A stretch of DNA of 64,000 nt from an uncultured Prevotella sp. (GTDB taxonomy: Bacteria > Bacteroidota > Bacteroidia > Bacteroidales > Bacteroidaceae), in NCBI GenBank assembly GCA_937907705.1, contig CALCVP010000079.1, positions 1-64,000 on the forward strand. Reading direction: 5' to 3'. A program made the position numbers and the translations under genes. Positions 1-8,707 of this stretch are shown here, one piece after another (position 1 is the first letter of the stretch; each line of letters starts with the position of its first letter). The notes under the pieces were generated by a model, which ran no database searches, was not told the origin of the DNA, and was given only the letters and a program-made list of their open reading frames with translations.

Positions 1-106
1 CGGGTGATTTCAGCATTTGTTTTTCGGAACATCTAACTGGACACCCTACTAATTTATATAGATAATACACACTATTAAAGAATATATTAACCAATAAAAA
101 AGACCT

Positions 107-1909
107 ATGAAAGCAAATTTATTACTTCTTTCGGCTATTCTCGCATCAACAGCCATGACAGCAAATGCACAAAACAGTACACCTACTTATACCAAAGCAA
201 CACTGCCAAGTGGTATTAGCGAAGGTTTCTTCCGTGGCAGTGCCGTGTTTGCCGATGTCAACAACGACGGTAACTTAGACCTTATCGTAAAAGGTCGCGA
301 CCTTGATGGAGGATGGGCCCCAAAGGTACAGGTTGCTCTCAGCAATGGCACAACCTTTACCGAAGGTAAAACACTGCTGGAAAACATTGATATATATGAA
401 AGCAATATCAATGTCTTTGACTACAACAATGACGGCAATGCGGATATTTTACTAAGCTGTTATGGTACCCCACTGCTCTTTAAAGGCAACGGTGATGGCA
501 CCTTTACACAGGTGGAAAACTTCTCGTTGGCAGACAATTTCAGCATCAATGATGACAGCAACGCAGACGAAAAGACAGCTGAACTGTATTATACAGGTCT
601 GACCGTAACTGCCGACTTTAACCACAATGGCTGGCAAGATATTTTGACAAAAGACAGCAATGGAAACCCTGTTTTATACAATAACAATGGCGATGGCACG
701 TTTACAAAAGTAGAAAACACTAACTTAGCCAAGATGCGTGGCGGCACCATGAGCGTTGGCGACTTCAATAATGACGGTTATCCAGATGTGGCTGTAAGCG
801 GATGGTATGACGAAGCAGGTACAGACATGCTGATAGTAAACAAAAACAACGGTGATGGCACCTTTACACCTGTTATCTCAGAAAATTTAATTGGTGCCGA
901 AAAGGGTGCTGTTATGTTTGTTGACGCCGACAATGATGGCTACCTCGACCTCTTCATTACAGGTGAGTCTTGCCCCGAAGGTTGGGCTAAGATTGCCTAC
1001 GTGTTCAAGAACAATGGCGACGGTACATTCCAAAGCAAAACTGCAACCAATCTTCCTGGTGCGTGCAAAGGCGGTGCTGACTGGGCAGACGTAAACGGTG
1101 ATGGATTGATAGACATTGTCTACACGGGCGAAAGCAACTCAAGCAATATGATAGTAGCTATCAACAATGGCAACTTACAGTTTACCGGCAACGAGATACC
1201 TCAGTATAAGATTGCCCGTGGTGGCGGTGCTGTACAGGCATTTGACTACAACAATGATGGCATTATAGACTTGGCAGCAATGGGCTACAACGACAAAAGC
1301 TTCTTAACCAAGCACTTTTCGGTATGGAATGGTGCAGGCGTAAAAGCCAATACCGCTCCTGCTGCCCCTACCAATCTGCAAATGACAAAGGCTGACGGAA
1401 AAATTACACTGGCATGGGATGCTGCTACTGACGCTGAAAGTGCAGCCGCTTCACTGCGCTACAATGTATATGTAACATTAAAAGACGGTAGCATTATCAG
1501 TAATGTTGCAGCTGACCCTGTAACAGGAAAGCTGCGCATCGGCAATGTTGATGCAGCCCTCACTGTGCTGAACTACACGCTGAATATAAACCCAGACGAA
1601 ATAAAAGAATGGGGCGTACAGACTATAGATGGTGGCAAAAAGGCCAGTGCTTTTGCTAAATATGACATCAGTTCAGCCATTCACAGCACTGCAACTGATG
1701 GGAAACAGACAGCTATTCAATATGCCAGCCAGCAGCTTACAGTTAGCAACAACGCAAAAGTGGTTATAACAGATTTGTCAGGCTGTACAGTATTCCATGA
1801 TAATGTAAAAGCAGGTACTGCCATAACTTTAACACTGCAACCAGGAACTTACGTAATAAAAGCTACTGCTGAAGGAAACAATACGGTAAAGAAAATATTG
1901 GTAAAATAA
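107..1909 (+). CDS. Secreted VCBS/FG-GAP repeat protein with T9SS-type tail
   Basis: A 600-residue exported protein of unknown ligand. Residues 1-21 form a signal peptide ending in an ANA-Q cleavage site. At least seven VCBS/FG-GAP calcium-binding-type motifs of the form D-x-N-x-D-G-x-x-D follow between about residues 50 and 390 (for example DVNNDGNLDLIV and DYNNDGIIDLAA), which predicts a beta-propeller. A fibronectin-III-like stretch covers about 420-520. The last 80 residues resemble a type A T9SS sorting domain ending in KKILVK, so the protein is probably surface-attached or released. It is the first gene of the + strand glycan cluster, 171 bp before an alpha-galactosidase-like enzyme with the same kind of tail, which suggests a binding or scaffolding role. 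No catalytic motif is visible. The ATG at 107 is the natural start because the signal peptide follows directly. Confidence 0.85.
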   Translation: MKANLLLLSAILASTAMTANAQNSTPTYTKATLPSGISEGFFRGSAVFADVNNDGNLDLIVKGRDLDGGWAPKVQVALSNGTTFTEGKTLLENIDIYESNINVFDYNNDGNADILLSCYGTPLLFKGNGDGTFTQVENFSLADNFSINDDSNADEKTAELYYTGLTVTADFNHNGWQDILTKDSNGNPVLYNNNGDGTFTKVENTNLAKMRGGTMSVGDFNNDGYPDVAVSGWYDEAGTDMLIVNKNNGDGTFTPVISENLIGAEKGAVMFVDADNDGYLDLFITGESCPEGWAKIAYVFKNNGDGTFQSKTATNLPGACKGGADWADVNGDGLIDIVYTGESNSSNMIVAINNGNLQFTGNEIPQYKIARGGGAVQAFDYNNDGIIDLAAMGYNDKSFLTKHFSVWNGAGVKANTAPAAPTNLQMTKADGKITLAWDAATDAESAAASLRYNVYVTLKDGSIISNVAADPVTGKLRIGNVDAALTVLNYTLNINPDEIKEWGVQTIDGGKKASAFAKYDISSAIHSTATDGKQTAIQYASQQLTVSNNAKVVITDLSGCTVFHDNVKAGTAITLTLQPGTYVIKATAEGNNTVKKILVK

Positions 1910-1997
1910 TACAATATGCGTTCTTTTCACATTTAATATAGATGTGAAATGATGCAAGAATATACACATTTGAATACAAATCAATAAGAAATAGAAG

Positions 1998-2048
1998 ATG
2001 AACAGTGGTTATACTCCAAGACATCAAGCCTATGCTACTGTTCATTTT
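1998..2048 (+). terminator. Possible hairpin between the first two genes
   Basis: A 9-bp inverted repeat (ATGAACAGT at 1998-2006, ACTGTTCAT at 2037-2045) is followed by TTT. The 30-nt loop is large, so it may be a weak attenuator or chance. It lies just upstream of the ATG at 2081. Confidence 0.25.
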
Positions 2049-2080
2049 CTGTCTGTACACTAAGCACTAAATCGCAGAAT

Positions 2081-4474
2081 ATGAAAGCAAACAAAATCTT
2101 GACACTGGCCACTATGCTGGCTGTACCTGCTATCATGTGGGCACAACACGACATTAACAGTGGTGCATGGAAAATAACTTTTGATGAACAAGCCAAGACC
2201 CTGACGTATAGTCAGAACGGTACAGAAGTAATAAAAGGTGCATACGTGGAGATACACAAAGCCAAAGCTATACACGACAACAAAGCTGAAACTCTGCTAT
2301 CGACCAGCTATCCTACCGTAACACTAACCAACACTGCTGTCAATGATGCCTTTGGCAGTGGTACTAAATATACTTATACCTATTCAGGACTGTCGGGAAA
2401 AGACAATATAGAGCAGTCAATCTATATCTATCCCAACAAAAACTACATATTAGTAGAAGCAGAATTGGTAGCACAAAACGGTGAAACCAAAGCCAATTAT
2501 ATAGCTCCTATCGTGTCAAAGACTGCTACTGCTTTCTTGCCTGCCAACGGTGCCAACTATGTTTACGACATGCCACACGACAATGACAACTGGGTGGGCT
2601 ACGCCGCTATACCCTTTGCCAAAGCAGCTTCAAGCAAACAGATCTCTTGCGAGGTATCAGGCGTCTATGATGCATATAGTCGTTTGGGATTGATTACTGG
2701 ATCCATAGAACACGATACATGGAAAAGTGGCATTACAATCAAATCAAACAGCAGCAACGGAATAGCTGAACTGACAGTGGCTGCCGGCGTAATAAGCAAC
2801 AGAACCAACGATATACAGTTTAAGAACGATTTCGTTGTAATGACCTCTCATGGGTCTGTCTCAGGAAAGAGAGTACGTTCTCCCCGCTTTTTCTTAGGCC
2901 TTTACAAGGATTGGCGCAACGGATTTGAAGACTTGGGCGATGCTACTGCAACCCTGTGTCCTAAATTAGACTGGGATGGAGGTACCATCTTTGCATGGCA
3001 AAGCTGGGGAGGCATGGCAGAAAAGGTCAATTATGATGGTGCCGTAAACGTGGCAGACTTCTTCAAGGAACAACTTATGCCCAATAATTTTGTCAATGAG
3101 AATGGTGTATGTTATATCGTATTAGACTCTTTCTGGGACAATCTTACAGACTTTCAATTGCGCATTTTTGCACAACATTGCAAAGCGAACGGACAGAAAC
3201 CAGGCATTTATCATACTCCTTTTTCATGCTGGCTAAACAGCGAAGACGATCTAAAGGCCTATACACCTTATAACGGCAGCCCTTACAAATGGAACGACTT
3301 AGTGCTTACCGGCAACGGAAAGAAGCGAAAGATTTCTTCTTACGCACTCGACCCGACGCACCCAGGCACCAAAGAATACAATCGCCAGCGCTTCGAAAAA
3401 TTCAAGGATTTAGGGTTTGAATACATCAAACTCGACTTCATCAACAATGGAACTTTGGAAGCCGACAGTTACTATGACCCGACAGTTACTACTGGTATGC
3501 AGGCCTACACCTATGGGATGAACTATATATTGGAGTTTGCCAAAGAGGCAGGAATGTTTGTTGACCTTTCCATTGCACCCATTTTTCCGGCAAAAGGCCA
3601 TGCCCGCCGCATCTCATGCGACTGCTGGGGCGAACTCGACAACAGTATGTATGGACTCAACAGTCTCAATTTAGGCTGGTGGCTCGACCGTGTTTATTGT
3701 TATAATGATCCCGACCACTTAGTGCTTTCACGTGCCAAGAATGACGGAGAAGCACGCATCCGCTATACAATGGGAGCCATGACAGGCACCGTACTGTTAG
3801 GAGACAATTACAGTTTGAAGGGATCTTATCAAGGCAATCAACAAGAACGTGATTTGGCTTTACGCATCGCAACCAACAAAGACATTAACGATGTGGCACG
3901 CATTGGCCGCTCTTTCCGTCCTGTAGAAGGAAAACTTGACGTGTCATTCAACCGCTCTCAATACAGTTACGGTGTGGACCGTGAGTTCACTCTCGACACA
4001 GGCAATGCTCTTTACTATGTAGTTTTCAACTATGACAAGACTAACAGCTACACAAAAGCGGCTAACTTTGACCGTATAGGTATCGATCCGGCCAATGTAA
4101 AAAGCATCAAAGAATTGTGGACTGGTGAAAGCGTGAATTTCTCAAACAACAGTTTCAATATCGCAGTGCCTACAACTGATGTACGCATGTACCGCATAGA
4201 CAAGGTTTCACCTACCGCTATTGCCACACCAACCGCAAGCAATCGTAACAACATACAAATGAGCTATAATCCCGGAAGCCTCAACATCAAGGCTTCCGAG
4301 GCGATAGCCTCATTGGCTGTTTACGACTTGCAAGGTATACCATTGCGCCAAACAAGTTTCAATAAGGGTACTACAACAGCTACATTACCTATCCGCTGCA
4401 AGACTGGTGTGTATATAGCAAAGGTAACATTACAGTCTGGTTACACATCAACAAAGAAAATAACGGTTAACTGA
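2081..4474 (+). CDS. Secreted alpha-galactosidase-like glycoside hydrolase (clan GH-D type) with T9SS-type tail
   Basis: A 797-residue exported enzyme. Residues 1-21 are a signal peptide ending WAQ. A beta-sandwich domain covers about 30-270. A TIM barrel of the GH27/GH36 type (clan GH-D) covers about 280-650. The motif YIKLDF places the likely nucleophile at D452. Aspartates in the later CDCWGELDNSMYGLNS and YNDPDH stretches are candidates for the acid/base. A C-terminal beta domain is followed by about 75 residues resembling a type A T9SS sorting domain ending in KKITVN. Substrate is not fixed by sequence; alpha-galactosides are the usual targets of this clan. The gene sits between the VCBS protein and the HTCS and is probably controlled by that HTCS. 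It differs from the GH36 at 14127, so the cluster has two unrelated alpha-galactosidase-like enzymes. Confidence 0.8.
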   Translation: MKANKILTLATMLAVPAIMWAQHDINSGAWKITFDEQAKTLTYSQNGTEVIKGAYVEIHKAKAIHDNKAETLLSTSYPTVTLTNTAVNDAFGSGTKYTYTYSGLSGKDNIEQSIYIYPNKNYILVEAELVAQNGETKANYIAPIVSKTATAFLPANGANYVYDMPHDNDNWVGYAAIPFAKAASSKQISCEVSGVYDAYSRLGLITGSIEHDTWKSGITIKSNSSNGIAELTVAAGVISNRTNDIQFKNDFVVMTSHGSVSGKRVRSPRFFLGLYKDWRNGFEDLGDATATLCPKLDWDGGTIFAWQSWGGMAEKVNYDGAVNVADFFKEQLMPNNFVNENGVCYIVLDSFWDNLTDFQLRIFAQHCKANGQKPGIYHTPFSCWLNSEDDLKAYTPYNGSPYKWNDLVLTGNGKKRKISSYALDPTHPGTKEYNRQRFEKFKDLGFEYIKLDFINNGTLEADSYYDPTVTTGMQAYTYGMNYILEFAKEAGMFVDLSIAPIFPAKGHARRISCDCWGELDNSMYGLNSLNLGWWLDRVYCYNDPDHLVLSRAKNDGEARIRYTMGAMTGTVLLGDNYSLKGSYQGNQQERDLALRIATNKDINDVARIGRSFRPVEGKLDVSFNRSQYSYGVDREFTLDTGNALYYVVFNYDKTNSYTKAANFDRIGIDPANVKSIKELWTGESVNFSNNSFNIAVPTTDVRMYRIDKVSPTAIATPTASNRNNIQMSYNPGSLNIKASEAIASLAVYDLQGIPLRQTSFNKGTTTATLPIRCKTGVYIAKVTLQSGYTSTKKITVN

Positions 4475-4649
4475 ACAAGCTTTTTCAACAGGCTACGAGC
4501 AAGCCATTGGCAAGTTGCAATGTCTCTGTCAAGCAATGATTTGCTGCTATTCTACAGCTGACAATACAAAAAGCGAATAACCGTTGACAATCTTTTTGCG
4601 CCTTATATTTACTAAAAAGTTGAAACCTCTTATACATTATACACAACTG

Positions 4650-7600
4650 ATGAAGCTGAAACACATTTTTATAGCAGCTCTCATGGCTGCACTTCTCCTG
4701 CCCGTTATGCCCATCAAAGGTAACGGGCACTACGTTTTCAGACACGTAGACTACAATGTCGGTCTATCATCGAGCAATGTCAAGTGCATCGTTGAGGACA
4801 GTTATGGATTTATGTGGTTAGGCACCAAGAACGGATTGCACCGCTATGATGGCATCAGCACGCGCCGACTTAAATGCTACGACTATAACAAAAAGCAAGG
4901 CAACGACAATATAGATGCCATCTATGAGGACAAGGAAAAGAAGTTGTGGGTAGGTACCGACCGTGGTGTGTACATCTATAACCCTATCACCGACCGCTTC
5001 AGCTTTATGGATATAAAAGACAAGAACACTGGTGAATATCCAAACAACTGGGTACAAGCCATTAGTGGAGACGACAAAGGCAATGTGTGGGTGCTGCAAC
5101 CAGACCTTGGCGTATTTCGTTATTATGCCGGCAAAGTTACGTTCTATTCCATCATTCCGCCTAAAGCTAACTTTAAAGAAAAGTTTGCTTCCAATCTTTG
5201 TACAGACAAGAATGGCGACATTTGGGTTGTAACCACTGGCATGGGAGTATATAAATATAACAAAAAAAGAGACTGTTTCAACAAGGTAATAGCCAAAGAC
5301 GGACAAACACTCGATGGCATCCACTTGGTGGCTACTTGCGAAGATACAGACGGTTCCATCATTCTTGCCTCAGCAAATGGATGCTTGTACCGCTATCAAA
5401 CCAATTACAACCAGTTTGAAAAGATACCTTTCTCAGCAGAAGGCCACGTTTATCTGCGCTGTCTGCAATGCTTTGACGATGAAATATGGATAGGCACACA
5501 ACATGGACTATATATATTGGACAAGCAAGATGGCACAGAGACTGTGCTGCACCCTGAGAATATCAATCATTTCAGCTTATCTGATGACATTATATATTGC
5601 CTTTACAAAAGCCTTAATGGTGATGCTTGGGTAGGCACATCGTATGGAGGTGCCGACTATATGACCAGAAAGAAGTTTGGCTTTCAGGTCTACGGCCAGT
5701 GGTCAGGACTGACAGGAAGAGTTGTCAACGGGTTGGCACAAGCTCGCGACAACACTATTTGGATTGGCACAGAAGACAATGGACTGTTTACACTAAACCC
5801 ACAATCAGGTGTCATCCATGCCGTATCCAGTATTCCATCACGGCAAAACACGGTATTGATGCTTACCGCCTTCAACGGCAATATCTATGCAGGCTTCTCA
5901 CGAGGAGGACTGATTGAGGTGGATGGAGACAAGCCAGGACACGCTGTACTCAACATTACCGAAAACGACAATAGTGTCTATTCATACCTCAGAGACAGCC
6001 GAGGCAATGAGTGGGTTGGCTTAGGTTATGCCTTCTATCGGCGCGATGTCGGCAAACCAAACTTTGAAAGAGTCAATGAAACGGGATTCAATTGGATCTT
6101 CTCTCTATTTGAAGCGCATGACGGTACGATATGGATAGCCACTATGGGTAATGGTATATGGAAATATACCCCATCAACAGGAAAGTTCAAAAGCTATGTT
6201 GCCGGTGACAATTCGCAAAGCGGACTACGCTCCAACAGCATCAGTGCATTTATGGAAGACAGCCGTGGCAATATATGGGTATCTACCGACCGTGGAGGCA
6301 TTAGCCGCTACAATAAAGCCGAAGACAGATTCAATACCTTTGGCATAGCCGAAGGCTTGCCTGACGATGTGGCTTACAACATGCTTGAAGACCATAAAGG
6401 CAACCTATGGTTTGGCACCAACAAAGGATTGGTAAAATTCAACCCTACGACCAAAGCCGTGAAACTGTTTACTGTAAAAGACGGCCTTCCCGGCAACCAA
6501 TTCAATTATAATTCTGCGTTAAGAGCTAACGACGGATTGTTTTATTTCGGCGGCATAGGTGGCGTAATAGCTTTTAATCCGGAATTGGAAGATACCTACG
6601 CTCCCCCTCTTTCCATCTACTTCACACAACTACAGGTATGCAATGAAGAGATGACCACCAGCACCAAAGACTCTCCCTTGAAACAAAACATCATGTTTAC
6701 AAAGGAGTTGAAGCTACCTTACGACAAGGCCACCTTCTCGTTTAACATTGTTTCTCCAGGCTTTGCCGTAGGAGGCAACGGCATTTATAGCTATAAATTA
6801 GAACCCGGCAATGGCGAATGGATGCGCATGAGCGACAACAAGCTGTCTTTTGCCAACCTGCAACCCGGCACCTATGCCCTCTGTATCAAGGTTGAAAATC
6901 ATGGACAAACAGCCGAAAAAGAGCTTACCATTGTCATTACTCCGCCATGGTGGCTATCTGCTTGGGCTTATGCTGTGTATCTGTTGCTCATCATTGCCGC
7001 TGTCATTTGCTGGTTCCGCTGGTATCGCAACCACAAAGAGAAACAGCTCAAGGAGCAACAGCGTCTCTTTACTATCAGCAAAGAGAAAGAACTATACCAA
7101 AACAAAGTAAACTTCTTTACTGAAGTGGCTCATGAAATACGCACACCGCTCACACTGATTGATGCACCATTGGAAGCCATTGAGGAAATAGGTACGAAGA
7201 ACAAAACCATTGCCCACTACCTGAAAGTTACCCGGCAAAACACCAAACGCCTGCTTAATCTGACAGGGCAACTGCTCGATTTCCAAAAATTAGGTGCCAA
7301 CAGCCTTACCCTAAAGCATGAAAATGTAGACATAGTGGCACTGGTCAATGAAACCATAGAGCGCTTTGAACCCACCATCATGCTGCGTGGCAAAGTGCTG
7401 GAAAATCAGATAAGGGACAATGAACAGATAGTTGCATCAACCGACAAAGAAGCCGTTACCAAAATTCTGAGCAACTTGTTGAACAATGCCCTGAAATATG
7501 CCAAGCACACCATTACTGTAAGTTTACAGGCTGATGATTTGCAATTTAGTGTAAGCGTAACCAGCGACAGCGAAAAGATTACGCCTGAAGAGCGCAAAAA

Positions 7601-8630
7601 AATTTTTGAGCCTTTCTATCAGATAGACAAGTCCAACAGTGGTGAAAACGGTGTTGGCATAGGGCTGCCTCTGTCTCTCTCGCTGGCAAAAGTGCTGGGT
7701 GGCATACTCACGCTTGACAATAATGACAGCAACGGCAACACGTTTACTGTTACCCTACCGCTCAACAAAGACGGTATCAAGCAAAACAACATGCAGACAT
7801 TGGAAACATTAGACTATCTGCTTGAAGACGATTCCAACCAGATGAAAGACGATAGCCGTGGCTATACCATACTCATTGTAGAAGACAATGACAGCATGCG
7901 CGAGTTCTTGGCAGAACAAACCAACATGCAATTTAGCATTGAGACGGCACGCAACGGTAAGGAAGCGCTGAACCTGTTGGCAGACAGACGCATAGACTTG
8001 ATAGTGTCTGACGTCATGATGCCAGAAATGAATGGCTTTGAATTGTGCAAAGCAGTGAAAACAGACATCAATCTTTCGCATATCCCTATCGTATTCATCA
8101 CGGCAAAGAACGATCTTGACAGCAAAATAAAAGGCTTGCAATTGGGCGCTGAAGCCTATATAGAAAAGCCTTTCTCTATCAAGTATTTCCGTCAGCTTAT
8201 ACGTTCATTGCTCGACAACAGAAAGCGTGAACGCGAATCGTTCTCCAAGAAGCCCTTCTTCAAGGTTGACAACATGCACATGCCTAAGGCTGATGAGGAG
8301 TTTATGAATAAGGTAATGAGAATCATTACCGACAACGTAGGTGAAGAGGATTTCAATGTAGAAACTATGTCGAACCTGCTCTGCATGAGTCATTCAAGTG
8401 TACTGAGAAAAATAAAATTAGTGTTCAACATGTCGCCCATAGAGCTTATCAGAACCGTAAAACTAAAGAAAGCCGCCGAACTCATACAGGAAGGCAAGTA
8501 CTTGATAGGCGACATCTGCTATATGGTAGGCATATCTTCGCCATCATATTTCAGCAAGATGTTCTTTAAGCAGTTTGGCATCAGTCCTAAAGATTTTGAG
8601 CGACAATGCCGTGAAAAGAGAAAACAATAA
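4650..8630 (+). CDS. Hybrid two-component system sensor histidine kinase/response regulator (HTCS)
   Basis: About 1326 residues in one chain, typical of Bacteroidetes glycan sensors. A signal peptide (ending near IKG) is followed by periplasmic two-bladed propeller repeats with recurring W-x-G-T/W-V-x-T motifs (about 30-690), then a Y_Y_Y-type domain. A transmembrane helix lies near 770-790. The kinase H-box is VAHEIRTPLTLI with H828, followed by an HATPase domain with NNALKYA and GIGLPLSL. The receiver has D1121 in DLIVSDVMMPEMNG, and an AraC-type DNA-binding domain ends the protein. An upstream in-frame ATG at 4584 would add 22 residues before the signal peptide, so the ATG at 4650 is chosen. 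It probably senses a glycan fragment and activates the flanking hydrolase genes. Confidence 0.92.
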   Translation: MKLKHIFIAALMAALLLPVMPIKGNGHYVFRHVDYNVGLSSSNVKCIVEDSYGFMWLGTKNGLHRYDGISTRRLKCYDYNKKQGNDNIDAIYEDKEKKLWVGTDRGVYIYNPITDRFSFMDIKDKNTGEYPNNWVQAISGDDKGNVWVLQPDLGVFRYYAGKVTFYSIIPPKANFKEKFASNLCTDKNGDIWVVTTGMGVYKYNKKRDCFNKVIAKDGQTLDGIHLVATCEDTDGSIILASANGCLYRYQTNYNQFEKIPFSAEGHVYLRCLQCFDDEIWIGTQHGLYILDKQDGTETVLHPENINHFSLSDDIIYCLYKSLNGDAWVGTSYGGADYMTRKKFGFQVYGQWSGLTGRVVNGLAQARDNTIWIGTEDNGLFTLNPQSGVIHAVSSIPSRQNTVLMLTAFNGNIYAGFSRGGLIEVDGDKPGHAVLNITENDNSVYSYLRDSRGNEWVGLGYAFYRRDVGKPNFERVNETGFNWIFSLFEAHDGTIWIATMGNGIWKYTPSTGKFKSYVAGDNSQSGLRSNSISAFMEDSRGNIWVSTDRGGISRYNKAEDRFNTFGIAEGLPDDVAYNMLEDHKGNLWFGTNKGLVKFNPTTKAVKLFTVKDGLPGNQFNYNSALRANDGLFYFGGIGGVIAFNPELEDTYAPPLSIYFTQLQVCNEEMTTSTKDSPLKQNIMFTKELKLPYDKATFSFNIVSPGFAVGGNGIYSYKLEPGNGEWMRMSDNKLSFANLQPGTYALCIKVENHGQTAEKELTIVITPPWWLSAWAYAVYLLLIIAAVICWFRWYRNHKEKQLKEQQRLFTISKEKELYQNKVNFFTEVAHEIRTPLTLIDAPLEAIEEIGTKNKTIAHYLKVTRQNTKRLLNLTGQLLDFQKLGANSLTLKHENVDIVALVNETIERFEPTIMLRGKVLENQIRDNEQIVASTDKEAVTKILSNLLNNALKYAKHTITVSLQADDLQFSVSVTSDSEKITPEERKKIFEPFYQIDKSNSGENGVGIGLPLSLSLAKVLGGILTLDNNDSNGNTFTVTLPLNKDGIKQNNMQTLETLDYLLEDDSNQMKDDSRGYTILIVEDNDSMREFLAEQTNMQFSIETARNGKEALNLLADRRIDLIVSDVMMPEMNGFELCKAVKTDINLSHIPIVFITAKNDLDSKIKGLQLGAEAYIEKPFSIKYFRQLIRSLLDNRKRERESFSKKPFFKVDNMHMPKADEEFMNKVMRIITDNVGEEDFNVETMSNLLCMSHSSVLRKIKLVFNMSPIELIRTVKLKKAAELIQEGKYLIGDICYMVGISSPSYFSKMFFKQFGISPKDFERQCREKRKQ

Positions 8631-8636
8631 GCAGCA

Positions 8637-8675
8637 TTGATGTTGGCAATGTTTCAAAAGCATTGTCAACATCAA
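8637..8675 (+). terminator. Long hairpin between HTCS and GH2 gene
   Basis: A 15-bp stem (8637-8651 with 8661-8675, one G-T pair) with a 9-nt loop starts seven bases after the HTCS stop. No T-tract follows, so it may be an attenuator or an mRNA-stabilising hairpin rather than a full terminator. Confidence 0.4.
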
Positions 8676-8707
8676 CGGCAAATCTATCAAAAAATAACTT
8701 TTTATTT

